A DNA stretch of 48,050 bases, taken from NCBI RefSeq assembly GCF_001552635.1, contig NZ_BCRO01000099.1, forward strand, positions 1-48,050, in the 5' to 3' direction. The notes below the pieces were generated by a model, which did no database searches, was not told the origin of the DNA, and worked only from the letters and a program-made list of their open reading frames with translations. The translations under genes and the position numbers were made by a program. Shown here piece after piece: positions 16,895-24,681 of the stretch. This DNA is from Actinomadura hibisca NBRC 15177. Its GTDB lineage: Bacteria > Actinomycetota > Actinomycetes > Streptosporangiales > Streptosporangiaceae. How positions within the stretch are numbered: the stretch's first letter is position 1; every line of letters starts with the position of its first letter.

Positions 16895-18729
16895 TCCGCT
16901 GGTCGAAGGGGCTGGCCGCCGGAACGGCGGGCCTGGTCCTGATCGTGCTGCTCGGGATCGTCGCGCCGTGGATCTGGGGCGACGACGCCACCCGCCTCAC
17001 CGGCGCCGCCCGCGAGGGCGCGTCGGCCGCCCAGTGGCTGGGCACCGACGCGCTGGGCCGCGACGTGCTGGCCCGCACGCTGGTGGCGACCCGCCTCACC
17101 CTGCTGATGACGGCCGCCGCCACGGCCGTCGCCGGGGTCCTCGGCGTGCTGCTCGGCACCGCCGTGTGGGTGGCCGGGCGGCGCGTCCGGGAGGCCGGGC
17201 TGCGGCTCATCGACGTCATGGTGTCCTACCCGGCGGTGATCCTGGCGCTGGTGGTCGCGGCGATCCTGGGCGCGGGACGGGTCGCCGCCGTGATCGGCAT
17301 CGGCATCGCCTGGACCCCGGCGTTCGCCCGCCTGACGGCGAATCTGGCGGCTTCGGTCGCGGGCCGCGACTTCGTGGCCACCGCCCGGCTGCTGGGCGTG
17401 CCGCCGCACAAGTTGCTGACGCGCCACCTGCTGCCGAACATCGCCGAACCGCTGCTGGTGCTGCTGTCGGTGGCGTTCGCCGGGACGCTGACGGCGCTGT
17501 CGGGGTTGTCGTTCATCGGCCTGGGCGTGCAGCCGCCGTCCTACGACTGGGGCGCGCTGCTCAACACCGGCCTGGAAGCGCTCTACACCAACCCGGCCGA
17601 GGCGCTGGGACCCGCCGTGGCCATCACACTGACCGGCGTGCTGGCCGGATTCATCGGAGACGGCCTGGCCGCAGGCTTGGACCCGCGCGGAGCCGCAGCA
17701 GTAAGAGCCGCACGCCGCCGCACAAAAACCGCAAAACCCACCCCACCCCCAGCCGACGCCCTGCTCGTAGTGGACGACCTACGCGTCTCCCTCCCCGACG
17801 GCACCGACCTGGTGGCGGGCGTGTCGTTCCACGTCCGCCCCGGCGAGATCGTCGGCGTGGTCGGCGAATCGGGCTCGGGCAAGAGCCTGACCGCGATGGC
17901 TGTGGCCCAACTACTGCCCGACGGCCTCGACGTCCAGGCCGCCACCCTGCGCCTGGACGACCTCGACCTGCTCGCCGACGCCGAACCCCGCCGCCTGGCC
18001 ACCGAGATCGGCGTCGTCTACCAGGACCCGTCGGCCTCGTTCAACCCCGCGCTGCGCCTCGGCGGCCAGCTCACCGAAGTGTTGCGCCGCCACCGCGGCG
18101 TCGGGAAGGCCGAGGCCCGGAAGCGCGCGACCGACGCCCTCGATTCGGTGCGCGTCACCCGTCCGGCCGCCCGGCTGCGCCAGCACCCGCACGAGCTGTC
18201 GGGCGGCATGCGCCAGCGCGCGATGATCGCCTCTGCGCTGCTCACCGGGCCGCGCCTGCTGGTGGCCGACGAGCCCACCACCGCCCTCGACGTCACCGTG
18301 CAGGCCGAGGTCCTGGCGCTGCTGCGGGAGATCAACGAGCGGGACGGCACCGCGATGTTGTTCATCTCGCACGACATCGGCGTGATCGGCACGCTGTGCC
18401 ACCGGGTGCTGGTCATGTACGGCGGGCGGATCGTGGAGGAGCTGACCGCCGCCGACCTGAGCGCGGGCCGCGCCCGCCACCCCTACACCCGCGCGCTGCT
18501 GGCCGCGACCCCGCGCCTGGACGCCGCCGACGGCGAACCGCTCGCCACCATCCCCGGCCGCCCGCCCGCCCCGGACGCGCGGCCCGCCGGATGCCCGTTC
18601 GCGGGCCGCTGCACCGAGGAACTGCCGGACTGCGCCACCACGCCGCCGCCGGTGGCGGTGTTCGGCGCCGACCACCGAGCCGCCTGCCACGCGCTGACCA
18701 CCGCCGCGAGCCGAGGAGGCGACCGATGA
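16891..18729 (+). CDS. fused ABC permease-ATPase (DppC-DppD-like)
   Basis: This 612-residue fusion has an N-terminal DppC-like permease (about 1-270) and a C-terminal DppD-like ATPase (about 290-600). The permease has WLGTDALGRDVLAR, the DFVATARLLGVPPHKLLTRHLLPN EAA-type region (given here in parts) and GLSFIGLGVQPPSYDWG. The ATPase has Walker A GESGSGKS (325-332), Q-loop VVYQDPSASFNP, signature LSGGMRQR (436-443), Walker B LLVADEPTTALD and the C-terminal Cys-rich AGCPFAGRC oligopeptide motif. The linker, encoded around 17690-17790, is unusually rich in A-ending codons and encodes Arg/Lys/Pro. A GTG start with GGGAGG overlaps the previous stop. Such fusions occur in other actinomycetes. Confidence 0.92.
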   Translation: MIRWSKGLAAGTAGLVLIVLLGIVAPWIWGDDATRLTGAAREGASAAQWLGTDALGRDVLARTLVATRLTLLMTAAATAVAGVLGVLLGTAVWVAGRRVREAGLRLIDVMVSYPAVILALVVAAILGAGRVAAVIGIGIAWTPAFARLTANLAASVAGRDFVATARLLGVPPHKLLTRHLLPNIAEPLLVLLSVAFAGTLTALSGLSFIGLGVQPPSYDWGALLNTGLEALYTNPAEALGPAVAITLTGVLAGFIGDGLAAGLDPRGAAAVRAARRRTKTAKPTPPPADALLVVDDLRVSLPDGTDLVAGVSFHVRPGEIVGVVGESGSGKSLTAMAVAQLLPDGLDVQAATLRLDDLDLLADAEPRRLATEIGVVYQDPSASFNPALRLGGQLTEVLRRHRGVGKAEARKRATDALDSVRVTRPAARLRQHPHELSGGMRQRAMIASALLTGPRLLVADEPTTALDVTVQAEVLALLREINERDGTAMLFISHDIGVIGTLCHRVLVMYGGRIVEELTAADLSAGRARHPYTRALLAATPRLDAADGEPLATIPGRPPAPDARPAGCPFAGRCTEELPDCATTPPPVAVFGADHRAACHALTTAASRGGDR

Positions 18730-19496
18730 CGCTGGCCGTCGAGAACGTCACCGTCGTGTTCGGGCACGGGCGGCGCGCCGCCACCGTCCTGGACGACGTC
18801 ACCCTGGCGGTGCCGAAGGGCACGACCGTGGGCCTGGTCGGGGAGTCCGGCTCGGGCAAGTCCACCCTGGCCAAGGCGATGGTGGGGCTGGTGCGCCCCC
18901 GCGCGGGACGCGTCCTGCTCGACGGGACGGAGATCTCGGGGCTGCGCGGCAAGCGGCTCACCGCCGTCCGCCGCCGCGTCCAGATGATCTCCCAGGACCC
19001 CTACTCCTCGCTCGACCCGCGGATGACCGTCGGCCGGGCGCTGGCCGAGGCCGCCGACCCGCGCCGCGCCGACGTCCGCGCGCACGCCGCCGCGATCACC
19101 CGCGGGCTGGAGGCCGTCGGGCTGGACGGCGACGCCGCCCGCCGCCACCCGCACCAGTTCTCCGGCGGCCAGCGCCAGCGCATCGCGATCGCCCGCGCCC
19201 TGGTCGCCGAGCCCGAGGTGATAGTCGCCGACGAGATCACCTCCGCGCTGGACTGCTCGGTGCAGGCCGAGGTGCTGAACCTGCTGGCCGACCTGCGCGC
19301 GCGGCTGGATCTGACGATGTTGTTCATCTCCCACGACCTGGCGGTGGTGCGGCACGTCAGCGACGCGGTCGCGGTCATGCACCACGGACGCCTCGTCGAG
19401 CACGGCGACCGCGACCGGATCTACCGCGCGCCCGCCGACCCCTACACCCGGCGCCTGCTGGCCAGCGCGCCGTCCCTGCCCAAGGAGGCCAGTTGA
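18726..19496 (+). CDS. ABC transporter ATP-binding protein (DppF/OppF-like)
   Basis: This 256-residue ATPase has Walker A GESGSGKS, Q-loop MISQDPYSSLDPRMTVG, signature FSGGQRQR, Walker B VIVADEITSALD and switch His in LFISHDLAVV. It pairs with the ATPase half of the fused protein to power import. ATGA overlap with the upstream gene and TTGA overlap with the M20 gene put it inside one operon. Its D-loop reads SALDCSVQ, where Val is more usual at the Cys position, a minor variation. Confidence 0.93.
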   Translation: MTLAVENVTVVFGHGRRAATVLDDVTLAVPKGTTVGLVGESGSGKSTLAKAMVGLVRPRAGRVLLDGTEISGLRGKRLTAVRRRVQMISQDPYSSLDPRMTVGRALAEAADPRRADVRAHAAAITRGLEAVGLDGDAARRHPHQFSGGQRQRIAIARALVAEPEVIVADEITSALDCSVQAEVLNLLADLRARLDLTMLFISHDLAVVRHVSDAVAVMHHGRLVEHGDRDRIYRAPADPYTRRLLASAPSLPKEAS

Positions 19497-20755
19497 GCAG
19501 CCGAACCGCCGACGCCACCCGCGACGTCCTCGCCGACTTCGCGGCGCGCTCCGCGGACCTGGTGGACTTCTACCGGGACCTGCACGCCCACCCCGAGCAC
19601 TCCTGGAAGGAGCACCGCACCGCCGCCCGGATCGCCGACCGGCTGCGCGCCGCGGGCCTGGAGGTGACCGAGGGCGTCGGCGGCACGGGCGTGCTCGGCG
19701 TGCTGCGCAACGGCGACGGCGCGGTGGTGCTGCTGCGCGCCGACATGGACGCCCTGCCCATCACCGAGGCGACCGGCCTGCCCTACGCCAGCACGGTGCC
19801 CGGCATGATGCACGCCTGCGGCCACGACGTGCACGTGACCTGCCTGATGGCGACCGTCGAGGCCCTGTCCCGGGCGCGCGACGCCTGGTCGGGCACGCTG
19901 CTGGTGGTGGCGCAGCCCGCCGAGGAACTGGGCGAAGGGGCCTTGGCCATGGTGCGGGACCCGGCGTTCAAAACACTCCCACGGGCCGACGTGGCACTAG
20001 GCCAGCACGTGGGCCCGACCCCCGTTGGAACGATCCTGCACAAACCGGGCCTACTGATGTCGGCGGCGACCACCGTCGACGTGCGGATCTTCGGCCGCGG
20101 CGGGCACGGCTCGTCCCCCGAGGTCTGTGTGGACCCGATCGTCGCCGCCGCCCACCTGGTGACCCGCCTCCAGACGATCGTGTCGCGGGAGACCGCCCCA
20201 CGCGAGGCGGCCGTCGTCACCACCGGCATGATGCGGGCCGGGACCCAGGCCAACGTGATCCCCGACGAGGCCCTGCTCTCGCTCAACATCCGCACCCAGT
20301 CAGCAGCAGCCCGAACCCGAATCCTGGCCGCAATCCAACGCGTAGCCGAAGCAGAGTGCGCAGCCTCAGCCTGCCCGCGCCCACCAGAACTGACGCTGTC
20401 CTGCGACTTCCCCCTCACAGAGAACGACGCGGCCACCGACGCAGCAGTATCAGCCGTGCACGCCGAACTGTTCAGTGCCGAGGCGGTAATCGAGCACGGC
20501 CCCCTGATGGGCAGCGAAGACTTCTCAATCTTCGGCTTCCCGGAGCACAACAACGGAACGGCCGTCCCCACGAACTTCTGGTTCTTCGGCGGCACCGCAT
20601 GGGACACGTGGGAAGCGGCCCCCGGCGAGACCCCCGAGGAGAAGCTGGCGACCCTGCACGGCAACCACACCGCCCGCTTCGCACCCGACGCCGAACCGTC
20701 GATCCAGATCGGCACCACCGCCCTGACCTCGGCCGCCCTGCTCTACCTGGCATGA
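19493..20755 (+). CDS. M20 family metallo-amidohydrolase
   Basis: This 420-residue protein belongs to the M20D amidohydrolase group (hippurate hydrolase/N-acyl-L-amino-acid amidohydrolase). Metal-binding motifs are RADMDALPI, MHACGHDVHV, QPAEELGEGA (catalytic Glu pair), LGQHV and GSEDFSIFGF near the C-terminus, with the dimerisation domain between. It hydrolyses amide bonds of acylated amino acids or small peptides in the cytosol. The start is TTG, preceded by AAGGAGG at 5 bases and overlapping the previous stop. The distal part (from about 19960, strongly 20290-20500) switches to A-ending codons. Its position at the end of a peptide-type importer operon suggests it processes the imported compound. 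Confidence 0.9.
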   Translation: MSSRTADATRDVLADFAARSADLVDFYRDLHAHPEHSWKEHRTAARIADRLRAAGLEVTEGVGGTGVLGVLRNGDGAVVLLRADMDALPITEATGLPYASTVPGMMHACGHDVHVTCLMATVEALSRARDAWSGTLLVVAQPAEELGEGALAMVRDPAFKTLPRADVALGQHVGPTPVGTILHKPGLLMSAATTVDVRIFGRGGHGSSPEVCVDPIVAAAHLVTRLQTIVSRETAPREAAVVTTGMMRAGTQANVIPDEALLSLNIRTQSAAARTRILAAIQRVAEAECAASACPRPPELTLSCDFPLTENDAATDAAVSAVHAELFSAEAVIEHGPLMGSEDFSIFGFPEHNNGTAVPTNFWFFGGTAWDTWEAAPGETPEEKLATLHGNHTARFAPDAEPSIQIGTTALTSAALLYLA

Positions 20756-22380
20756 AAGCCGAAACAATAATCAGGGGCAACCTCCTAACAATGGACCCGG
20801 CAACCCCCCAAGTCGAAGCCCTGGCAATCTCCAACGGCCGAATAATCGCAGTAGGAACCAGCACCGAAATAACCCCCCTCCAAGGCCCAAAAACCCACCT
20901 AATAAACACCGGAACAAGCTGCGTAATCCCCGGCCTAATAGAAGCCCACGGTCACTTCCTAGGCGACGCAACAGTACAAGCAGGCGCACTGGTAGACATT
21001 CGCCCAGCCATAACCCCCACCGCCGCAGAAGTACTGGCCAAGATCCGCCAAGCAATCATCGACAACGGCCTCACCGGCACCTACTGCAACGGCTGGGACG
21101 CCCTCATCCAGAAGGGCCTGCCCGAACCCACCCGCCCCTGGCTGGACGACCTGGCACCCCACACCCCGCTGGTCATCCTGCACAACTCAGGCCATTCGGC
21201 ATACTTCAACACGACCGCCATGTGCCAAGCGGGCCTGTCGCGAGACACCCCCGACCCACCCGGCGGCCGCCTCCTCCGCCACCCCAACGGCGACCTGACA
21301 GGCGTGGCCCTGGAACCCTCCGCCATAGCCCTGCTCACGGCCCCCCTGCGCACCGCCATCACCCCCGAATCGGCCACCGCGGCCCTGGCCGCCCAGAGCG
21401 CGAGAGTCAACGCCCAAGGCGTGACGACGATGAGCGAGATGGCGTTCACCCCAACCTCCCGCCCCCTCCTGGCCCACGCCCGCAAGACAGGCGCAATAAC
21501 AACCCGCCTACGCCTCTACGAGGTATCGAACCCCACCCTGACCAGCGACGTAGCCCCCAACACGGGCGACGACCTGATCCGCCAGATAGGCGTGAAGATC
21601 TGGGCCGACGGCTCCCCCTGGACCGGCAACCTGGCGGCCACGTTCCCCTACCTGGACACCCCCGCGACCCAATCCCTAGGCATCCCGCCAGGCCACCGAG
21701 ACACCCCCAACTACACCCACCAGGAACTACTGGACCTGTCCCGCGCCTACTTCACCGCAGGCTGGCAGCTGGCCTGCCACGCCAACGGCGACGAAGCAGC
21801 CGAACTGGTCCTGTCCGCCTGGTCGGCAATGCTGAAAAACCAACTCCCACCAGGCCGCCATCCCCGCCTGCGAATGGAACACGTAAGCGCGATGCGCCCG
21901 GAACAATTCACCCGAGCCCACGCCCTGGGCATCACGTGCAGCCTGTTCCCGGACCACATCTACTACTGGGGCGAGGTCATAGCCAACGACCTGTTCGGCC
22001 CCGAAATAGCCGCCCGCTGGTCCCCAGTCGCAACGGCCCTGCAAACCGGCATGCGAGTCTCCCTGCATAACGACTCACCAGTAACGCCCCTAGCACCCCT
22101 GCACAACATCTCGGTAGCCGCAACCCGCCTATCCCGAGCAGGCAACCACTACGGCCCCTCCGAACGCCTAAGTGTCACCCAAGCCCTAAAAGCCCAAACC
22201 ATAGACGCAGCCTGGCAACTACAAGCAGAAGACATCATAGGCTCCCTGACTCCAGGCAAATACGCCGACCTGACAATCCTGTCAGCAAACCCCCTGGAAA
22301 CACCACCAGAAGAAATCGCCGCCCTCAAAATAGAAGCAACCTTCCTATCGGGCCACCAGGTACACGGCCAACCCCTCTAG
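20752..22380 (+). CDS. amidohydrolase family protein (YtcJ-like, amidohydrolase 3)
   Basis: This 542-residue cytosolic metal hydrolase has the amidohydrolase-3 layout. The N-terminal beta-sandwich opens IIRGNLLTMDPATPQVEA, the first metal motif is VIPGLIEAHGHF, SGHSAYFNTTAM is in the middle, KIWADGSPWTG, CHANGD and RMEHVSAMRP give the later metal and active-site residues, and LHNDSPVTPLAP and GSLTPGKYADLTIL close the fold. The first motif is AHGHF rather than the common DSHxH. The ATGA overlap with the M20 gene makes it the last gene of the importer operon. Codon usage is strikingly different from its neighbours, with many A-ending codons including rare CTA and ATA. Whether this marks transfer is open. 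Confidence 0.88.
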   Translation: MKAETIIRGNLLTMDPATPQVEALAISNGRIIAVGTSTEITPLQGPKTHLINTGTSCVIPGLIEAHGHFLGDATVQAGALVDIRPAITPTAAEVLAKIRQAIIDNGLTGTYCNGWDALIQKGLPEPTRPWLDDLAPHTPLVILHNSGHSAYFNTTAMCQAGLSRDTPDPPGGRLLRHPNGDLTGVALEPSAIALLTAPLRTAITPESATAALAAQSARVNAQGVTTMSEMAFTPTSRPLLAHARKTGAITTRLRLYEVSNPTLTSDVAPNTGDDLIRQIGVKIWADGSPWTGNLAATFPYLDTPATQSLGIPPGHRDTPNYTHQELLDLSRAYFTAGWQLACHANGDEAAELVLSAWSAMLKNQLPPGRHPRLRMEHVSAMRPEQFTRAHALGITCSLFPDHIYYWGEVIANDLFGPEIAARWSPVATALQTGMRVSLHNDSPVTPLAPLHNISVAATRLSRAGNHYGPSERLSVTQALKAQTIDAAWQLQAEDIIGSLTPGKYADLTILSANPLETPPEEIAALKIEATFLSGHQVHGQPL

Positions 22381-22694
22381 CCAGCCACCACTGCGCAGGA
22401 ATATGGCACCGAACGTCGTTGGTTGTGACCGAGCCTCAGCGAACCGACTGGCAGCAGGTCGCACCCCCGGATTGAAAGTCCGTAGCTCTGCTGACGGGAC
22501 GGCGTATCTGGCCGGGCTCACCCAAGACCGCGGCTGCTTCGTCGCCTAGTTGCGCTGGTGAGATCGGGTTTCGCAGTCGGCCGCGGTGGTCTCGTGCGGA
22601 CTGTCGCCGTCCATCCGATATTTCCGAAAGCCCTCCATGCGGGACGTTCTGCTGTTTAACTCTGTTGATCTTCAATCGAGAGGCGGAATGCAGA
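22381..22694. other. intergenic stretch with a tRNA-like fragment
   Basis: This is 314 bases without a supported gene. The only structured part is 22452-22493, which reads on the minus strand as a partial tRNA: a GAGC D-stem half, an anticodon-like stem-loop ACGGA-CTTTCAA-TCCGG, then variable-region-like bases, enclosed by CAGCAG/CTGCTG. Acceptor and T arms are absent, so it is debris rather than a gene. The last 60 bases are relatively AT-rich (GTTTAACTCTGTTGATC) and probably hold the promoter of the peptidase gene. Confidence 0.4.
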
Positions 22695-23672
22695 GTGAGA
22701 CGTCAGATCGGGGCGCGTCGCCCCTTCGCGGCGCTGCTCGCGTTGCTGGTGGGAACGGTGACGCTGGTGGTCGCGCCCGCCGCGCATGCCGGTACGTGGG
22801 GGGCCTATCCCTCTCGGGTGGGTGCCCGGACCTGTTCCAACACCAAGCAGCACAACGGCGTGTCCTACCAAGTCTGTCTGGACTACAACGCCGCGCGCAC
22901 GCGTGTCCGGGCCCTGGCCCTGATCAACCCGACCGCCTACACCAACTTCCAGGTCGATATCCGGATGGCCTACGGCGGGGGCGGCCCCGTCACCGCCCAG
23001 TCGTGTCCCACGATGACCACCAACGGCAGCCGCGCCTGCTGGACGGGCTGGAGCGACATGCGCCTGCCCTACGTGGTGGCCGACGCCACCTTCGGCATCG
23101 CCGGGACGTGGATGCAGACCATCCGGGCGGTCGACACCAAGCTGTCGGGCAAGGCCCAGGAGAAGTCCAACTACTGCGGACCGGCCAGCATGCAGACGCT
23201 CCTGGCCACGATGGGCATCTCGGCCCCCTCCCAGGACACGCTGGCCGACCAGTCCAAGACCACCGCCGCCGGGACCTGGCACCACGACATCCCGCCGACG
23301 CTGAACAGGTACGTCTCGCGGGACTTCCCCTACACCTTCATCTCCGTCCCGCAGAGCGGCCGGGAGAGCGGGCTGAAGCGGATCGCCGACTCGGTGTCGC
23401 GGGGCCGCCCCGCCATCGTCCTGGTCAAGCCCGGGAACCTGCCCTGGTACCCCGACGGAGGCGAGCTCTACCGCCACTACCTGGTGGTGCACGGGTTCGG
23501 CGGCAAGATCTCAGGCGGCGAGGCGATCCCCGAGCAGTTCAAGGTGTGGGATCCCGACGCCTGGGACACCACTACCGGCCGCAAGGGCAAGGAAGAGTGG
23601 CTGACCGTCGGCCAGTTCATGCACGCCGGCAAGGGCACGCTGCTCGACGACGTATGGGTCATCACAACCTGA
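22695..23672 (+). CDS. secreted C39-like cysteine peptidase
   Basis: This 325-residue exported protein has a signal peptide (about 1-32) with RR/RR n-region, a hydrophobic core LLALLVGTVTLVV and AHA cleavage. The mature N-terminal region (35-145) has four Cys and no family I recognise. From 158 it resembles the papain-like C39_2 peptidases: Cys161 in NYCGPASMQTLL, His261 in HYLVVHGFGG and Asp287 in VWDPD would form the active site. The GTG start gives a clean signal peptide; an in-frame TTG at 22665 is the alternative. It stands alone between tRNA-like fragments. It may be a cell-wall or bacteriocin-processing peptidase, but its substrate is unknown. Confidence 0.8.
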   Translation: MRRQIGARRPFAALLALLVGTVTLVVAPAAHAGTWGAYPSRVGARTCSNTKQHNGVSYQVCLDYNAARTRVRALALINPTAYTNFQVDIRMAYGGGGPVTAQSCPTMTTNGSRACWTGWSDMRLPYVVADATFGIAGTWMQTIRAVDTKLSGKAQEKSNYCGPASMQTLLATMGISAPSQDTLADQSKTTAAGTWHHDIPPTLNRYVSRDFPYTFISVPQSGRESGLKRIADSVSRGRPAIVLVKPGNLPWYPDGGELYRHYLVVHGFGGKISGGEAIPEQFKVWDPDAWDTTTGRKGKEEWLTVGQFMHAGKGTLLDDVWVITT

Positions 23673-23683
23673 CGCATCGACAG

Positions 23684-23710
23684 GGCTTCCGCGCTCCTGC
23701 CGCGGAAGCC
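23684..23710 (+). terminator. hairpin terminator after the peptidase gene
   Basis: GGCTTCCGCG and CGCGGAAGCC form a perfect 10-bp stem with a 7-base loop, starting 11 bases after the peptidase stop. There is no T-run, as is common in actinomycetes. Confidence 0.65.
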
Positions 23711-23830
23711 GGGCGAAGGACCGCAACAGATCGACCAACGTCGTGTCCGACCCTGACCTTGGCCCTCTGGACAGGAACACCCCCGACGACGCCGGGGACG
23801 CTTTCCCTGACCAGCTCCTTTTTGGAGTCG

Positions 23831-23868
23831 TACCCCCGACAGGATTCGAACCTGCGTCACCTGCTCAG
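23831..23868 (-). pseudogene. 3' fragment of a tRNA, attachment-site-like
   Basis: Read on the minus strand, these 38 bases run from the anticodon stem through the T arm (GCAGGTTCGAATCCTGT) to the acceptor end. They align without gaps to the 3' half of the tRNA-Arg(CCU) at 24474-24511 with about four mismatches. No matching 5' half with a complementary acceptor strand is present, so it cannot fold as a tRNA. A duplicated tRNA 3' end in the same orientation is the usual trace of site-specific integration, which makes this a candidate att remnant for the segment up to the tRNA gene. Confidence 0.6.
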
Positions 23869-24020
23869 AAAGATACGCATCCTCACCACCGGCCAACGCA
23901 CGATTGATTCTTCAGGACGGCCTGCCGTTCCCTAGGCTGCGTGCATTACCGCACTGTGTTTGGTGCCTGCACGCAGGTCACAAAACGTCAAAGCCCTCCT
24001 ATCGGTGCAGGCCGGAAAAC

Positions 24021-24170
24021 GTTCTCTCCGCGCAAGCGGAGGTGGTCCGAGGTTGGGCGCGACGACCCGCAACGGACGACCGTTCTCTCCGCGCAAGCGG
24101 AGATGGACCGTAGCGCAGACATGTCTGCGCTACTCATCTCTCGTTCTCTTCGCGCGTGTGGGTGGTTCGT
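24021..24170 (+). CRISPR. CRISPR mini-array, three repeats, type I-E-like
   Basis: Repeats begin at 24021, 24082 and 24143, an exact 61-base period, as in type I-E arrays (about 28-29 base repeat plus 32-33 base spacer). Repeats 1 and 2 share GTTCTCTCCGCGCAAGCGGA and differ at only two positions over 28 bases (GGTGGTCC against GATGGACC ends). CTCCGC/GCGGAG forms the expected stem. Repeat 3 matches in its first 19 bases with four changes and then decays, as a leader-distal repeat would, so the leader should be on the left. Spacers are about 24049-24081 and 24110-24142. No cas genes lie in the window. GTTC...GGACC repeats of this shape are typical of actinobacterial I-E systems. Confidence 0.75.
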
Positions 24171-24176
24171 AAAAGG

Positions 24177-24207
24177 GGGACTAGCGCAAACGGTTTGCGC
24201 TAGTCCC
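24177..24207. terminator. perfect 15-bp hairpin after the CRISPR array
   Basis: GGGACTAGCGCAAAC and its exact complement are separated by a single base. It lies 6 bases after the last degenerate repeat. Its core (TAGCGCA-A-AC) is nearly the same as that of the palindromic second spacer. It could terminate array transcription or be a mobile palindrome; the sequence does not decide. Confidence 0.5.
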
Positions 24208-24470
24208 TCTGCGGGAGCGGTCCGGTCGCTGGGCAACTGTTCGCCAGGGTCTACGAGTAGGAGGCCGAGGCTGGCCGCTGGCGGCATCCGGCGGCTTTCC
24301 GTAGTTGTTCTAGGGGGTGCGCCTGGGATTCGCGCCTACTGGCGGGCCGGCGTTGCTGTGTCGGGTTCCCTTCTTGGCCGCTGCGATCCGCGCGCAGCAG
24401 CGTGCCGTCCGGGTAGCGGCGGACGGGGCCGTGATCGGTGGTGATCAGGGCCCCGGTACACCCATGCTGG
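24208..24470. other. intergenic DNA between the array and tRNA-Arg
   Basis: I see no gene with a start, ribosome site and family match. A minus-strand stretch around 24380-24465 reads as protein-like sequence (HGPVRRYPDGTLLRADR) without start or upstream continuity. It may be a decayed coding remnant. Confidence 0.3.
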
Positions 24471-24546
24471 TGGTGCCCCCGGCAGGATTCGAACCTGCGA
24501 CACCCGCTTTAGGAGAGCGGTGCTCTATCCCCTGAGCTACGGAGGC
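24471..24546 (-). tRNA. tRNA-Arg (anticodon CCU)
   Basis: The minus strand folds into a full cloverleaf: acceptor GCCTCCG/CGGGGGC, D arm GCTCAGGGGATAGAGC, anticodon arm CCGCT-CTCCTAA-AGCGG with anticodon CCU, T arm GCAGGTTCGAATCCTGC, discriminator A and an encoded CCA (24471-24473). It reads the rare Arg codon AGG. Its 3' half is repeated at 23831-23868, so it may have served as an integration target. Confidence 0.95.
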
Positions 24547-24681
24547 TGGGACGGTGCTCGACGCTAGAGCGTAGCGGACCGCACCTACAGGGTAGGGGAG
24601 CGGGGGTGTCGGGCGCTCCTTCTTATGGGTGTGGTGGGGGCTCTAGGCCGGGCGGGGTGGGGGTCGGTACGCTTCGGGGCT

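Noticed and set aside
23960..23990. Possible further CRISPR repeat one period upstream of the first
   Set aside because: Only a CCTGC/GCAGG stem is shared; the repeat sequence does not match.
24380..24465. Protein-like minus-strand stretch between the CRISPR relic and tRNA-Arg
   Set aside because: Too short, without start or continuity; no family could be named, so it is only mentioned as intergenic content.
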